A stretch of DNA of 64,000 nucleotides. Origin: JACMLD01 sp038207265 (GTDB lineage Bacteria; Bacteroidota; Bacteroidia; Chitinophagales; Chitinophagaceae). Under the pieces are notes generated by a model, which worked only from the letters and a program-made list of their open reading frames with translations, was not told where the DNA came from and made no database searches. The stretch lies in NCBI GenBank assembly GCA_038207265.1, contig JBBQZZ010000019.1, positions 1 through 64,000 on the forward strand, given 5' to 3'. How positions within the stretch are numbered: position 1 is the first letter of the stretch; every line of letters starts with the position of its first letter. The translations under genes were made by a program, and so were the position numbers. Positions 26,862-36,013 of the stretch are shown here, in pieces.

Positions 26862-28424
26862 ATGATTGCTGTCACCAAAATATTCATTTGCATAAGTTTA
26901 TTAACCGCATTGGTTTCATTTCAAAAATCTGCTGAAGGTCTGGATATAGTAAGAACAGCAGCGGGATCTGTTTCAGGTGCCATTGGTAAAGATGGGAATA
27001 TCCACATCTTTAAAGGAATTCCATTTGCCGCTGCACCTGTCGGCAAACTACGCTGGCAAGCGCCACATCCGGCAAAACCATGGACAACCGTATTGTCTTG
27101 CACAGCATTTGGGCCAAGTCCCATGCAACCTGCACCGGCGCCATTCAGTATGTGGACAAAGGAATTTTTGATAGCTGATGCACCAATCAGTGAAGATTGT
27201 TTGTATTTAAACCTGTGGACCGGCGCGCAATCCTCCAATGAAAAAAGACCTGTTATTGTCTGGATTTACGGCGGTGGTTTCTCCAGTGGCGGCAGCAGCG
27301 CGCCGATATACGACGGCGAAGCAATGGCAAAAAAGGGGATCATTTTTGTAAGCATCAACTACCGGGTAGGCATATTCGGTTTTTTTGCACATCCCGAACT
27401 AACAAAGGAATCGGGCAGAAATGCTTCCGGCAACTATGGCCTGATGGATCAGGTAGCCGGATTACAATGGGTGAAGAAAAATATCGCGGCATTTGGTGGA
27501 GATCCGGATAATGTTACCATTGCCGGGCAATCTGCCGGTTCAATGAGTGTGAATTGCCTGGTGGCATCTCCCTTATGTAGAAATTTAATGAAAAAAGCGA
27601 TTGCTGAGAGCGGTGCGAGTTTTGCTTCATCGCCAATCCGTGGAGCAATAACCTTACAAGCTGCCGAACAGGATGGAGTGAAAACAGCCGCTGCTTTAAA
27701 AGTAAATTCCCTGGCAGAACTGAGAAATCTTCCTGCAGAAACTATATTGAAAGCACAACAGGGTATTCGTGGACCTATCGTTGATGGTTATGTGCTTCCG
27801 CAATCCATTGCAGAAATATTCGAAGCGCACAAAGAAAATCCCGTTGCATTGCTGACTGGCTGGAATGAAGACGAAGGATTGATATTTGGCCCGATAAAAA
27901 ATGCAACAGCCTACACCAAAGATATAAATGAACATTATGGCACAGACGCCGCTACTTTACTGAGATTTTACCCGGCTGAAAATGATACAGCCGCTTCCAT
28001 TTCCCAATTGAAACTTTCCAGGGACATGATATTTGGTGCACAAAATTATACCTGGGCCAATATACAAAGTGATCATGGATCAAAAGTTTATGTGTACCGT
28101 TTTACCAGGAAAGTACCGGCAACCGGTGAATATGTAAAATATGGCGCATTTCATACCGGTGAAGTTCCTTATGCATATGATAATTTACAGTTTGTAAATC
28201 GACCATGGTTAAATACAGATCATCATCTTGCTAAAACAATGTCTGACTACTGGAGCAATTTTGCAAAGACTGGCAATCCCAATAGCAATGGCCTTCCGGA
28301 ATGGCCGGCCTATAACAGATCCACAAAAATGATTATGGTGTTGGGAGATAATCCAATGGCAAAAAAATTACCGGATGCAGAAAGTCTTGATTTCGTTTTA
28401 TCAATGATGAAAGAAAATAAATAA
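26862..28424 (+). CDS. secreted carboxylesterase type B (para-nitrobenzyl esterase-like)
   Basis: Alpha/beta-hydrolase of 520 residues in the carboxylesterase/cholinesterase family. An N-terminal hydrophobic stretch (about residues 5-21) acts as a signal peptide. Family segments are present in order: FKGIPFAAAPVGKLRW, EDCLYLNLW, the oxyanion region IYGGGFSSGGSS, and the nucleophile Ser224 in GQSAGS. The acid is Glu338 in NEDEG and the base His431 in AFHTGEVPY. Length is normal and the triad is complete. It is a single-gene unit followed by a strong hairpin. Substrate is an unknown ester, possibly plant- or polysaccharide-derived. Confidence 0.93.
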   Translation: MIAVTKIFICISLLTALVSFQKSAEGLDIVRTAAGSVSGAIGKDGNIHIFKGIPFAAAPVGKLRWQAPHPAKPWTTVLSCTAFGPSPMQPAPAPFSMWTKEFLIADAPISEDCLYLNLWTGAQSSNEKRPVIVWIYGGGFSSGGSSAPIYDGEAMAKKGIIFVSINYRVGIFGFFAHPELTKESGRNASGNYGLMDQVAGLQWVKKNIAAFGGDPDNVTIAGQSAGSMSVNCLVASPLCRNLMKKAIAESGASFASSPIRGAITLQAAEQDGVKTAAALKVNSLAELRNLPAETILKAQQGIRGPIVDGYVLPQSIAEIFEAHKENPVALLTGWNEDEGLIFGPIKNATAYTKDINEHYGTDAATLLRFYPAENDTAASISQLKLSRDMIFGAQNYTWANIQSDHGSKVYVYRFTRKVPATGEYVKYGAFHTGEVPYAYDNLQFVNRPWLNTDHHLAKTMSDYWSNFAKTGNPNSNGLPEWPAYNRSTKMIMVLGDNPMAKKLPDAESLDFVLSMMKENK

Positions 28425-28466
28425 ACTGCTTGCCAACTTTAAAGTTCAATGAAAAAATTCGAACGT

Positions 28467-28494
28467 ATCAGTCATTTCTATTTTAATGACTGAT
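28467..28494 (+). terminator. candidate terminator hairpin after carboxylesterase
   Basis: Perfect 10-bp arms ATCAGTCATT (28467-28476) and AATGACTGAT (28485-28494) around an 8-base loop, 42 bases after the esterase stop. The following CGTCTTATT is only weakly T-rich, so termination efficiency is uncertain. Confidence 0.45.
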
Positions 28495-28536
28495 CGTCTT
28501 ATTACTCAATAGCACAGTTATTGTACAAGTGTGCGA

Positions 28537-28556
28537 CCTGCCTACCGGCAGGCAGG
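28537..28556. repeat. GC-rich palindromic element (REP-like)
   Basis: Arms CCTGCCT (28537-28543) and AGGCAGG (28550-28556) enclose ACCGGC. The element is far more GC-rich than its surroundings. Similar palindromes are scattered through many Bacteroidota intergenic regions, from memory; only this copy is seen in the window. Confidence 0.5.
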
Positions 28557-28655
28557 CGCAACAATGATGAACAGCGCTCTTATGCCTGGTACATAATAAA
28601 GCATTCAGACTCATCTATCCGGCTTTTCGTATTTTGCAGCCCATTGTAACAGCCT

Positions 28656-30998
28656 ATGCAAAAGAAATTAAGAAAGGAACAGGCACTTGAATATCATTCC
28701 AAAGGCAGACCCGGAAAGATAGAAGTAGTGCCTACCAAGGAAGCAAAGACACAACGCGATCTTTCACTGGCTTATTCTCCCGGTGTTGCAGAACCCTGTA
28801 AAGAAATTTTTGATCGTGTAGAGAATGTATATAAATATACCGCCAAGGGAAACCTGGTAGCGGTTATTACCAATGGAACCGCTGTTTTGGGATTGGGCGA
28901 TATTGGCCCGGAAGCCAGTAAACCTGTAATGGAAGGCAAAGGTGTCTTATTTAAAATATTTGCGGATATTGATGTATTTGATATTGAGATCAATGAAAAA
29001 GACCCGGAGAAATTTGTACAGATTGTAAAATCGCTGGAACCTACTTTTGGTGGCATTAACCTGGAAGACATCAAGGCCCCGGAATGTTTTTATATAGAAC
29101 AGCAACTGCGTAGCCAGTTGAAGATACCTGTCATGCACGATGACCAGCATGGTACCGCCATTATCAGCAGTGCAGCCTTATTGAACGCATTGGAACTACA
29201 AAAGAAAAAAATTGATAAAGTAAGATTTGTTGTGAATGGCGCGGGAGCCGCGGCCATGGCCTGTGTAAAACTTTATATTACATTGGGAGCAAAGCCTGAA
29301 AATTTCACTTTGTTTGATAAGGATGGTGTACTGCATAGTGATAGAACTGATTTGGATGAAGATAAAAAACTACTGGCTGTAAAATCTGCAGAAACCACCC
29401 TGCTCTCTGCAATGAAAGATGCAGATGTGTTTCTGGGTTTAAGTGTAGGCAATACCGTTAGTCAGGAAATGATAAAAAGCATGGCTAAAAAACCCATTGT
29501 TTTTGCAATGGCCAATCCTGATCCGGAAATTCCGTATGACGTGGCAATTGAAAGCCGTGATGACCTAATTATGGCCACCGGCCGAAGTGATTACCCCAAC
29601 CAGGTAAACAATGTGCTTGGCTTTCCCTATATTTTTCGGGGTGCCCTCGATGTACGCGCCACTCAAATAAATGAAGCCATGAAACTGGCAGCTGTAAAGG
29701 CTTTGGCAGAATTGGCCAAAACACCTGTGCCGGATATAGTGAACATGGCTTATAATGAAAAAACGATTTCATTTGGTCCTTCCTATATCATTCCCAAACC
29801 CCTGGATCCGCGTTTACTCGCCACCGTTGCACCGGCCGTGGCAAGGGCCGCTATAGAAAGCGGTGTAGCGCAATTATCTGTCAGCAACTGGGAGTCTTAT
29901 GCCCTGGAACTGAACAAAAGAATGGGTTTAGACAACCAGCTCATACGTATCATTGGCAATAAGGCCCGTCGTGATCCAAAAAGAATTGTATTTGCAGAAG
30001 CAGATAATATAAAAATTCTGAAGACGGCACAGATTTGCCTTGATGAAGGAGTCGCTTATCCCATTTTGCTGGGCAATGAAAAAAAGATTCGTGCCATTGC
30101 TGAAGCCAACAGCATTGATTTGGAAGACATGCCTGTAATTGATCCACAACTGGATGAGTATGATGACAAGAGAAAAGAATATGGCGAGATTTATTTCAGG
30201 AAAAGGCAACGACGTGGTCTTAACCATTATGAAAGTACCAAAATAATGAAAGATCGCAGTTATTTTGGATGCATGATGGTAGAAACAGGTGAAGCAGATG
30301 GCATGATCTCCGGGCTCACAAAAAATTATGCTGATACCATCCGCCCGGCGTTGCAGACCATCGGAACAGAGGAAGGTGTACAAAAAATTGCGGGCATGTA
30401 TTTATTGCTTACCAAAAAAGGACCATTGTTTCTTGCAGACACTACTGTCAATTTTAATCCTACAGCCGCGGAATTAGCCGATATAACACTACTGGTAGCA
30501 AAAGAAGTGCGCAATTTTAATCTTACACCCCGCATTGCCATGTTGAGTTATTCTAATTTTGGCAGTAGCAATTCTCCGGAAGCAAGACTGGTAGCAGAAG
30601 CAAGAAGAATTGTAAAAGAAAAAAACCCTTCGCTGATAGTAGATGGTGAAATGCAGGCAAGTGTTGCTTTTAACAAAGAAATTTTGCGTGACAATTATCC
30701 TTTCAGCGAATTGGTTGACCAGGACGTAAACACACTGGTGTTTCCGAACCTGGCTGCCGGAAATGTTGCTTATAATCTCTTGAAAGAAGTTGGCGGCGCC
30801 GATGCAATTGGTCCAATCTTATTAGGATTGAAAAAACCAGTGCATGTATTACAGTTGGGCAGTTCCGTACGCAGTATTTATAACATGACACTGGTTGCGG
30901 TTATAGATGCCCAGATTAAAAGCAAAACCAGTAATAATGAAGGCATGAAAAAATCACGTTGGTGGGGAGGTTTCAAAAAAAATAGTAAGGAGATGTGA
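28656..30998 (+). CDS. maeB: NADP-dependent malic enzyme, MaeB type with phosphotransacetylase-like domain
   Basis: Hybrid malic enzyme of 780 residues, matching the long MaeB form. Residues 1-about 425 are the malic enzyme: LAYSPGVAEPC, LVAVITNGTAVLGLGDIGP, the metal-binding DDQHGTAI and the dinucleotide site VNGAGAAAMAC. Residues from about 428 (IIGNKARRDPKRIVFAEADN) are a phosphotransacetylase-like domain, usually regulatory and binding acetyl-CoA. The enzyme decarboxylates malate to pyruvate, making NADPH, in the cytoplasm. It stands apart from its neighbours by gaps of about 230 and 114 bases, so it is probably a single-gene transcript. Confidence 0.95.
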   Translation: MQKKLRKEQALEYHSKGRPGKIEVVPTKEAKTQRDLSLAYSPGVAEPCKEIFDRVENVYKYTAKGNLVAVITNGTAVLGLGDIGPEASKPVMEGKGVLFKIFADIDVFDIEINEKDPEKFVQIVKSLEPTFGGINLEDIKAPECFYIEQQLRSQLKIPVMHDDQHGTAIISSAALLNALELQKKKIDKVRFVVNGAGAAAMACVKLYITLGAKPENFTLFDKDGVLHSDRTDLDEDKKLLAVKSAETTLLSAMKDADVFLGLSVGNTVSQEMIKSMAKKPIVFAMANPDPEIPYDVAIESRDDLIMATGRSDYPNQVNNVLGFPYIFRGALDVRATQINEAMKLAAVKALAELAKTPVPDIVNMAYNEKTISFGPSYIIPKPLDPRLLATVAPAVARAAIESGVAQLSVSNWESYALELNKRMGLDNQLIRIIGNKARRDPKRIVFAEADNIKILKTAQICLDEGVAYPILLGNEKKIRAIAEANSIDLEDMPVIDPQLDEYDDKRKEYGEIYFRKRQRRGLNHYESTKIMKDRSYFGCMMVETGEADGMISGLTKNYADTIRPALQTIGTEEGVQKIAGMYLLLTKKGPLFLADTTVNFNPTAAELADITLLVAKEVRNFNLTPRIAMLSYSNFGSSNSPEARLVAEARRIVKEKNPSLIVDGEMQASVAFNKEILRDNYPFSELVDQDVNTLVFPNLAAGNVAYNLLKEVGGADAIGPILLGLKKPVHVLQLGSSVRSIYNMTLVAVIDAQIKSKTSNNEGMKKSRWWGGFKKNSKEM

Positions 30999-31112
30999 TC
31001 TTTGTTTGTGATAAAATGGATGATTGTCAATTAAAAATCCTGAGAAATTTACTGAAAAGATCTTCCGTTTTATAGTTATTTTACATTCAACATTGTTCCT
31101 TTTAAATATAAT

Positions 31113-31853
31113 ATGACATTTTTTACAGAATTAGGCCGGTACCTTTTGATGCTGAAAGGAATGTTTTCCAAACCGGAAAACATGAAAGTATACTGGAAAG
31201 AATTCATGCACCAATGTTCTGAAATTGGCATTGGTTCTTTGGGGATCGTTGTCATTATTTCATTTTTTATGGGTGCGGTATCAGCCGTACAAACTGCTTA
31301 CCAGTTGGTGAGTCCCCTCATTCCTAAATCAAGTATTGCACAAATTGTAAGAGATACGGTTATTCTTGAATTTGCACCTACGCTGGTTTGTATTGTATTA
31401 GCCGGAGTTGTTGGCAGTAAAATTGCCAGCGAACTGGGAAATATGCGGGTGAGTGAACAAATAGATGCGCTTGAAATTATGGGAATCAATACAAAAGCTT
31501 ACCTGGTATTTCCAAGGATCATTGCAGCGCTGGTAGTTATTCCTATGCTGGTGGTGATATCAATGGTATTGGGAATCTGGGGCGGAAGACTTGCCGGTAT
31601 TGGTTCCGGAATATTATCATCGTATGATTATGACAAAGGATTATTGGCGAATTTCCTACCCTACAATGTTTTCTTTGCAATGGTAAAAGCTTATACGTTT
31701 GCTTTTATTATATCCAGCATACCGGCTTATTTTGGTTACTATGTAAATGGAGGTGCACTGGAGATAGGTAGGGCCAGTACCCGCTCTGTGGTGGTTAGTT
31801 GTATTATGATTCTTTTTGCGGATTATGTATTGGCGCAACTCTTGTTAAACTAA
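31113..31853 (+). CDS. mlaE: MlaE-type ABC transporter permease
   Basis: Inner-membrane permease of 246 residues from the MlaE/YrbE family, which moves phospholipids between the two membranes to maintain outer-membrane asymmetry. About five hydrophobic helices are visible; GIVVIISFFMGAVSAVQTAYQL and the conserved coupling segment SELGNMRVSEQIDALEIMGI, with E-Q-I-D-A-L, identify the family. It is followed 17 bases later by the MlaF-like ATPase. In many Bacteroidota an MCE-domain MlaD gene comes next, but none is present here. Confidence 0.92.
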   Translation: MTFFTELGRYLLMLKGMFSKPENMKVYWKEFMHQCSEIGIGSLGIVVIISFFMGAVSAVQTAYQLVSPLIPKSSIAQIVRDTVILEFAPTLVCIVLAGVVGSKIASELGNMRVSEQIDALEIMGINTKAYLVFPRIIAALVVIPMLVVISMVLGIWGGRLAGIGSGILSSYDYDKGLLANFLPYNVFFAMVKAYTFAFIISSIPAYFGYYVNGGALEIGRASTRSVVVSCIMILFADYVLAQLLLN

Positions 31854-31870
31854 AATTTCCTGTACACTGC

Positions 31871-32680
31871 ATGATAGAGTTTAAAAACATACGCAAAAGT
31901 TTTGGCGATAAGATAGTATTGGATGATGTAAGTGCCGTATTGGAAACCGGTAAATGCAACCTGATTATTGGAACCAGCGGCAGTGGTAAAACGGTTTTAA
32001 TGAAATGCCTGGTGGGTTTATTTGAACCGGACCATGGAGACATTATGTACAGCGGTACCAGCTTTACGGAGATGACAGATGATCAGCGAAAAGAATTGCG
32101 GCAGCAGATCGGTATGCTGTTCCAGGGTTCGGCATTGTTTGATAGTATGACCGTGGAAAAAAATATTATGTTTCCATTGAACATGTTTACAACATGGACA
32201 TATGCCGAGAAATTAAAACGGGTAAATGAAGTACTGGACCGGGTTAACCTTAGGGATTCCAACAAGAAATTTCCAGCAGAGATTAGTGGTGGTATGAAGA
32301 AAAGAGTGGGTATTGCAAGAGCAATTGTTCTCAATCCGAAATATTTGTTTTGCGATGAACCCAACTCCGGGCTTGACCCCCAGACTTCAATGGTGATCGA
32401 CAAACTGATCAAAGAAATAACAATTGAATTCAATATTACTACTGTTGTAAACACCCACGATATGAACAGTGTAATGGAAACAGGCGATCACATCATTTAT
32501 ATGTACCAGGGATTAAAAGAATGGGAAGGCAGCAATAAGGATATCATCTTCAGTAAAAATGAAAAGTTGAATGCTTTTATTTTTGCATCCGAATTTCTGC
32601 AAGATGCCAAAGACATGCGTATGCTGGAAGCCAAGGGTAAGATTGATAATAACAGGAATATGGATGATTTGCTGAAATAG
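31871..32680 (+). CDS. mlaF: MlaF-type ABC transporter ATPase
   Basis: ATPase of 269 residues that powers MlaE. The start at 31871 (MIEFKNIRKSFGDKIVLDD) is chosen because the longer frame from 31799 would overlap mlaE by 55 bases and add residues with no family match. Walker A is GTSGSGKT, the signature is ISGGMKKRVGIARA, with the M-K-K-R form typical of MlaF, and Walker B is YLFCDEPNSGLDP. The H-loop is VVNTHDMNSV. It is cotranscribed with mlaE. Confidence 0.93.
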   Translation: MIEFKNIRKSFGDKIVLDDVSAVLETGKCNLIIGTSGSGKTVLMKCLVGLFEPDHGDIMYSGTSFTEMTDDQRKELRQQIGMLFQGSALFDSMTVEKNIMFPLNMFTTWTYAEKLKRVNEVLDRVNLRDSNKKFPAEISGGMKKRVGIARAIVLNPKYLFCDEPNSGLDPQTSMVIDKLIKEITIEFNITTVVNTHDMNSVMETGDHIIYMYQGLKEWEGSNKDIIFSKNEKLNAFIFASEFLQDAKDMRMLEAKGKIDNNRNMDDLLK

Positions 32681-32682
32681 TA

Positions 32683-32786
32683 GGGAGGGAGTGGGTAGTG
32701 GGGGCAGAAATTCATTTGGTATCACTGAAAAAATAAAATATCATGAATTACCAGCCCACTGGCTACTGGCCACTAGCTACTCCCTC
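32683..32786. repeat. imperfect inverted repeat with G-rich arm between mlaF and next ABC operon
   Basis: The segment 32685-32701 and 32770-32786 are complementary at 15 of 17 positions. The left arm also has four G runs (32683-32704) that fit a G-quadruplex pattern, and the right arm is built of four degenerate heptamers ACTGGCT, ACTGGCC, ACTAGCT, ACTCCCT. It begins two bases after the mlaF stop and could terminate transcription. Confidence 0.45.
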
Positions 32787-32964
32787 TGCCGCCATTCGCC
32801 TTTGCCCACTACTCTACCACCATCCATTGCGGCCCACCCATAAAAAAAATCCGCCTTATTTGAAATAATAAAGCACAATCTGCGTCTTATCTGTTAGTCA
32901 GACATTTGCTATCATCCTATATAAATTTTCTGCGGGAAGTTTATATTTGATAAAATAATATTGC

Positions 32965-33894
32965 ATGCCCCTCCTGGAAGTTCGCCACCTCAAAAAATAC
33001 TACGCCACACAAAAAGCAGTGGACGATATCAGTTTCTCAATTGAGCCCGGAACCATTTTTGGTTTATTGGGTCCCAATGGTGCAGGTAAAACAACCCTGC
33101 TTCGCATGATAACCGGCATTTTCTTTCCGGATGAAGGAGAGATCATTTTCGAAGGAAAAAAATTCGATCCAGAAGGGGATGCGATGAGGATAGGCTACAT
33201 GCCCGAAGAACGCGGCCTGTATAAAAAAATGAAAATTGGTGAACAGGCGCTTTACCTGGCACAATTGAAGGGTCTTGAAAAAAATGATGCACTCGAAAAA
33301 ATTAAAAGCTGGTTTAAGAAGTTTGAAATGCAGAGCTGGTGGAACAAAAAAATTGAAGACCTCAGCAAGGGAATGGGTCAGAAACTGCAATTTGTAATTA
33401 CCGTTTTACACGAACCAAAACTAATTATACTAGACGAGCCATTCAGTGGGCTTGACCCGGTAAACAGCAACCTTATAAAAGAAGAAATTTACAACCTGGC
33501 CAAAAGAGGCTGTACCGTAATTTTCAGTACACATAGAATGGAACAGGTGGAAGAAATCTGCGACCAGATCATCCTTGTAAACAAAGGACAAAAGATTTTA
33601 GATGGCAGTGTAAGGGATGTAAAACAACAATTCAAAGAAAATCTTTTTCACGTAGGCTTAAATAGCCTTACTTCTCTTACCGATAGTCCGGCCTTTGAAG
33701 TTGTCAACAAAGAAGAAGATGGACTAGTGGTAAAAATAAAAGAAGGTTACAGTACCAACGATGTATTGCAGCATTTCATACAAAAACAGATAGGTGTTAA
33801 AGAATTTCATGAGATACTTCCTTCAATCAATGACATATTTATCAAACTGGTGGAAGGCACGGCCGTAACAAGGCAGTTTCAGTCAGTAGCATAA
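32965..33894 (+). CDS. NatA-like ABC exporter ATPase
   Basis: ATP-binding protein of 309 residues. Walker A is GPNGAGKTTLL, Walker B LIILDEPFSGLDP and the H-loop FSTHRM. The signature reads LSKGMGQK instead of LSGGQ, which is usual in this subgroup. The roughly 80 residues after the ATPase core form a DUF4162-like C-terminal domain. It is followed 22 bases later by a matching permease, giving a two-gene export operon similar to sodium exporter NatAB. The substrate is not known. Confidence 0.9.
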   Translation: MPLLEVRHLKKYYATQKAVDDISFSIEPGTIFGLLGPNGAGKTTLLRMITGIFFPDEGEIIFEGKKFDPEGDAMRIGYMPEERGLYKKMKIGEQALYLAQLKGLEKNDALEKIKSWFKKFEMQSWWNKKIEDLSKGMGQKLQFVITVLHEPKLIILDEPFSGLDPVNSNLIKEEIYNLAKRGCTVIFSTHRMEQVEEICDQIILVNKGQKILDGSVRDVKQQFKENLFHVGLNSLTSLTDSPAFEVVNKEEDGLVVKIKEGYSTNDVLQHFIQKQIGVKEFHEILPSINDIFIKLVEGTAVTRQFQSVA

Positions 33895-33916
33895 ACCCAA
33901 CCCAAATAAAAACCGA

Positions 33917-35251
33917 ATGAACAAAATCTGGCTTATTATAAAACGGGAATACCTGACCAGGGTTAGAAACAAGACCTTTATATTATCTACTTTTCTCACA
34001 CCCCTTTTTTTTGCAGCTTTAATCGGTATCATCATTTTTATAACGGTAAAGAATACAGACAAAGAAAGGATTGCTATCATTGATAATTCGGGAATTTTCA
34101 AATCAGCTATTGACAGTGTTAAGACCATAAAATTCATCCTTGATCCACAGGCAGACACTTCCAATTTTGATAAGAAAGGATACACCGCCATCCTGTTTAC
34201 GCCACATGTGGGCATCAACAACACAGATACTTTTCGTGTATATGCGAAAAAGAATTTTGGCATCATGGCCAAAGAGGCATTGACCAATAAAATTCACAAA
34301 GAAATTGAAAATAATCTGCTGCTTGATAAATATAAAATAGGCAGCCAGAGTGTAGATTCAATCAGGAATGAGGTTAATAAAATAATTATAGACGACAAAG
34401 TATTAAAAGCAGGCGCGAAAGTGGAAGAGGGCAATTTTATAGTTGCTTCAGGCGTAGGTTATGGCGCGGCCTTTCTTATTTATATTACTTTATTCATCTA
34501 CGGTGCCATGGTCATGCGTGGTGTAATGGAAGAAAAAACAAATCGTATTGCAGAAGTAATTGTTTCATCTGTAAAGCCTTTCCAGTTAATGATGGGGAAG
34601 ATAATTGGTATAGGGGCTGTTGGACTGACCCAATTTTTTATGTGGATTATATTGATGCTTGTTTTTACTTCTATTGCCGGTCAATTTATACCGCATGAAG
34701 TATTGCAGCAGGCCCAACAAGCCAATAGCCAGCTCCCGGGGGCTCAAATGAATTCGCAAGGTAGTGAAGCACTGATTGGACTTGCAAAAGCTTCTCATGA
34801 ATTATCGTCTGTAAACTGGACGCTGGTAATTGGCATGTTTATTTTCTATTTCATCTTTGGATATCTTTTTTACGCTGCATTATTTGCCGCAGTTGGAAGT
34901 GCGGTAAACGAAGATCCGCAGGATGCCCAGAGTCTTATGTTTCCTATTACAATGCCAATAGTACTGGCGATTATAATAATGATCAATGCCATCTCACATC
35001 CGGAGAGTTCATTGGCCACCTGGAGTAGTATCATACCATTTTTTTCACCCATTGTTATGATGGCAAGAATTCCGTTTGGCGTTCCTGGCACTGTACCTTA
35101 CTGGCAACTTGGACTAAGTATGTTTCTGTTGGTTGCCGGGTTTTTAGCAACCACCTGGTTAAGTGCAAAAATCTATCGCACGGGAATATTATTATATGGC
35201 AAAAAAGCCACCTGGAAAGAAATGTGGAAATGGGCCTTCAGACACAGTTGA
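33917..35251 (+). CDS. NatB-like ABC-2 type permease
   Basis: ABC-2 permease of 444 residues. One N-terminal membrane helix (about 19-43, TFILSTFLTPLFFAALIGIIIF) is followed by an extracytoplasmic domain of about 150 residues and then at least five helices near the C-terminus. MRGVMEEKTNRIAEVIVSSVKPFQLMMGKIIG is the hallmark coupling segment of the ABC-2/NatB group. It partners the upstream ATPase. The operon is closed by a clear terminator at 35272-35303. Confidence 0.9.
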   Translation: MNKIWLIIKREYLTRVRNKTFILSTFLTPLFFAALIGIIIFITVKNTDKERIAIIDNSGIFKSAIDSVKTIKFILDPQADTSNFDKKGYTAILFTPHVGINNTDTFRVYAKKNFGIMAKEALTNKIHKEIENNLLLDKYKIGSQSVDSIRNEVNKIIIDDKVLKAGAKVEEGNFIVASGVGYGAAFLIYITLFIYGAMVMRGVMEEKTNRIAEVIVSSVKPFQLMMGKIIGIGAVGLTQFFMWIILMLVFTSIAGQFIPHEVLQQAQQANSQLPGAQMNSQGSEALIGLAKASHELSSVNWTLVIGMFIFYFIFGYLFYAALFAAVGSAVNEDPQDAQSLMFPITMPIVLAIIIMINAISHPESSLATWSSIIPFFSPIVMMARIPFGVPGTVPYWQLGLSMFLLVAGFLATTWLSAKIYRTGILLYGKKATWKEMWKWAFRHS

Positions 35252-35271
35252 TTTCTCTAACCCGCTATATT

Positions 35272-35303
35272 AAAGCTGCTGTAATAAGCGGCTTTTTATT
35301 TTT
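35272..35303 (+). terminator. rho-independent terminator of ABC exporter operon
   Basis: AAAGCTGCT and AGCGGCTTT pair with one G-U, around a short AT-rich loop, followed by TTATTTTT. It lies 20 bases after the permease stop. Confidence 0.75.
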
Positions 35304-35467
35304 AAAGATTGGAGTGATTAACACAACTGGTAGGCACCTTTGGCATTCTCCAAGCTACAAAGGCATTACAGGCGCCAGGCCAAATGTAATTGTCTTATCC
35401 CCTAAATGGGGTATTGTTTGAAATATACATTTTCAATAATTTCAACAAATGTTTAAACCCCATTCTC

Positions 35468-35992
35468 ATGAAAAAACTGCTATTGATAATAATCTGCAGC
35501 ACTTTCATTCTATATACATCAGCACAAAAAGATCCTGAATTTCCAAAGGGTTGGGTGATGTACCTGGAAAGTCATCATGGTATAGCAAGTAATTTTCACA
35601 AAACACCTGATCTGTTTGTAGGTTATCTAAGTATTACCCCGCAGGTTACCGTTGTTCCCTCCAAACTTCGCTTAGGCACTACCGTGGGTTTATTGTTTAC
35701 CAATAAGAAACTGGATGGTTTATTTGGCCCGAACCTGGTTTATAAGATAAAAACGCTCAATGTTAAGCAAATGGGTTCTATATTAAACCTACAGGTTAAA
35801 GCAGAACATCTATGGAGTACCAATCACCAGAAATTAATTGGCGGAGGAATCAATGCTGAATTGGGTCAGCTTCTTTTGATAGGGCTTAGTATGCACCGCG
35901 ACTATGGTCTTAATTACTGGTGGTTTGAGTTCGGACTTGGATATAACCTGCTTCGCAAAAAAAAAGGACCACCATCCGACCCATTCAACTAA
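35468..35992 (+). CDS. small secreted protein, possible beta-barrel, unknown function
   Basis: Protein of 174 residues; the start at 35468 gives a standard signal peptide MKKLLLIIICSTFILYTSAQ, while a 26-residue upstream extension would not. The mature part has alternating hydrophobic segments (VGYLSITPQVTVVPSKLRLGTTVGLLF, LGQLLLIGLSMHRDYGLNYWWFEFGLGYNLL) that could be beta strands of an outer-membrane or periplasmic barrel. No family is recognised. It lies 21 bases before the patatin gene and may be cotranscribed with it. Confidence 0.6.
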   Translation: MKKLLLIIICSTFILYTSAQKDPEFPKGWVMYLESHHGIASNFHKTPDLFVGYLSITPQVTVVPSKLRLGTTVGLLFTNKKLDGLFGPNLVYKIKTLNVKQMGSILNLQVKAEHLWSTNHQKLIGGGINAELGQLLLIGLSMHRDYGLNYWWFEFGLGYNLLRKKKGPPSDPFN

Positions 35993-36013
35993 ATAACCAT
36001 TAAAAAAATTATC

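Noticed and set aside
31799..31870. N-terminal extension of MlaF
   Set aside because: It overlaps mlaE by 55 bases and adds residues not found in the family; ATG 31871 starts exactly at the first ATPase strand.
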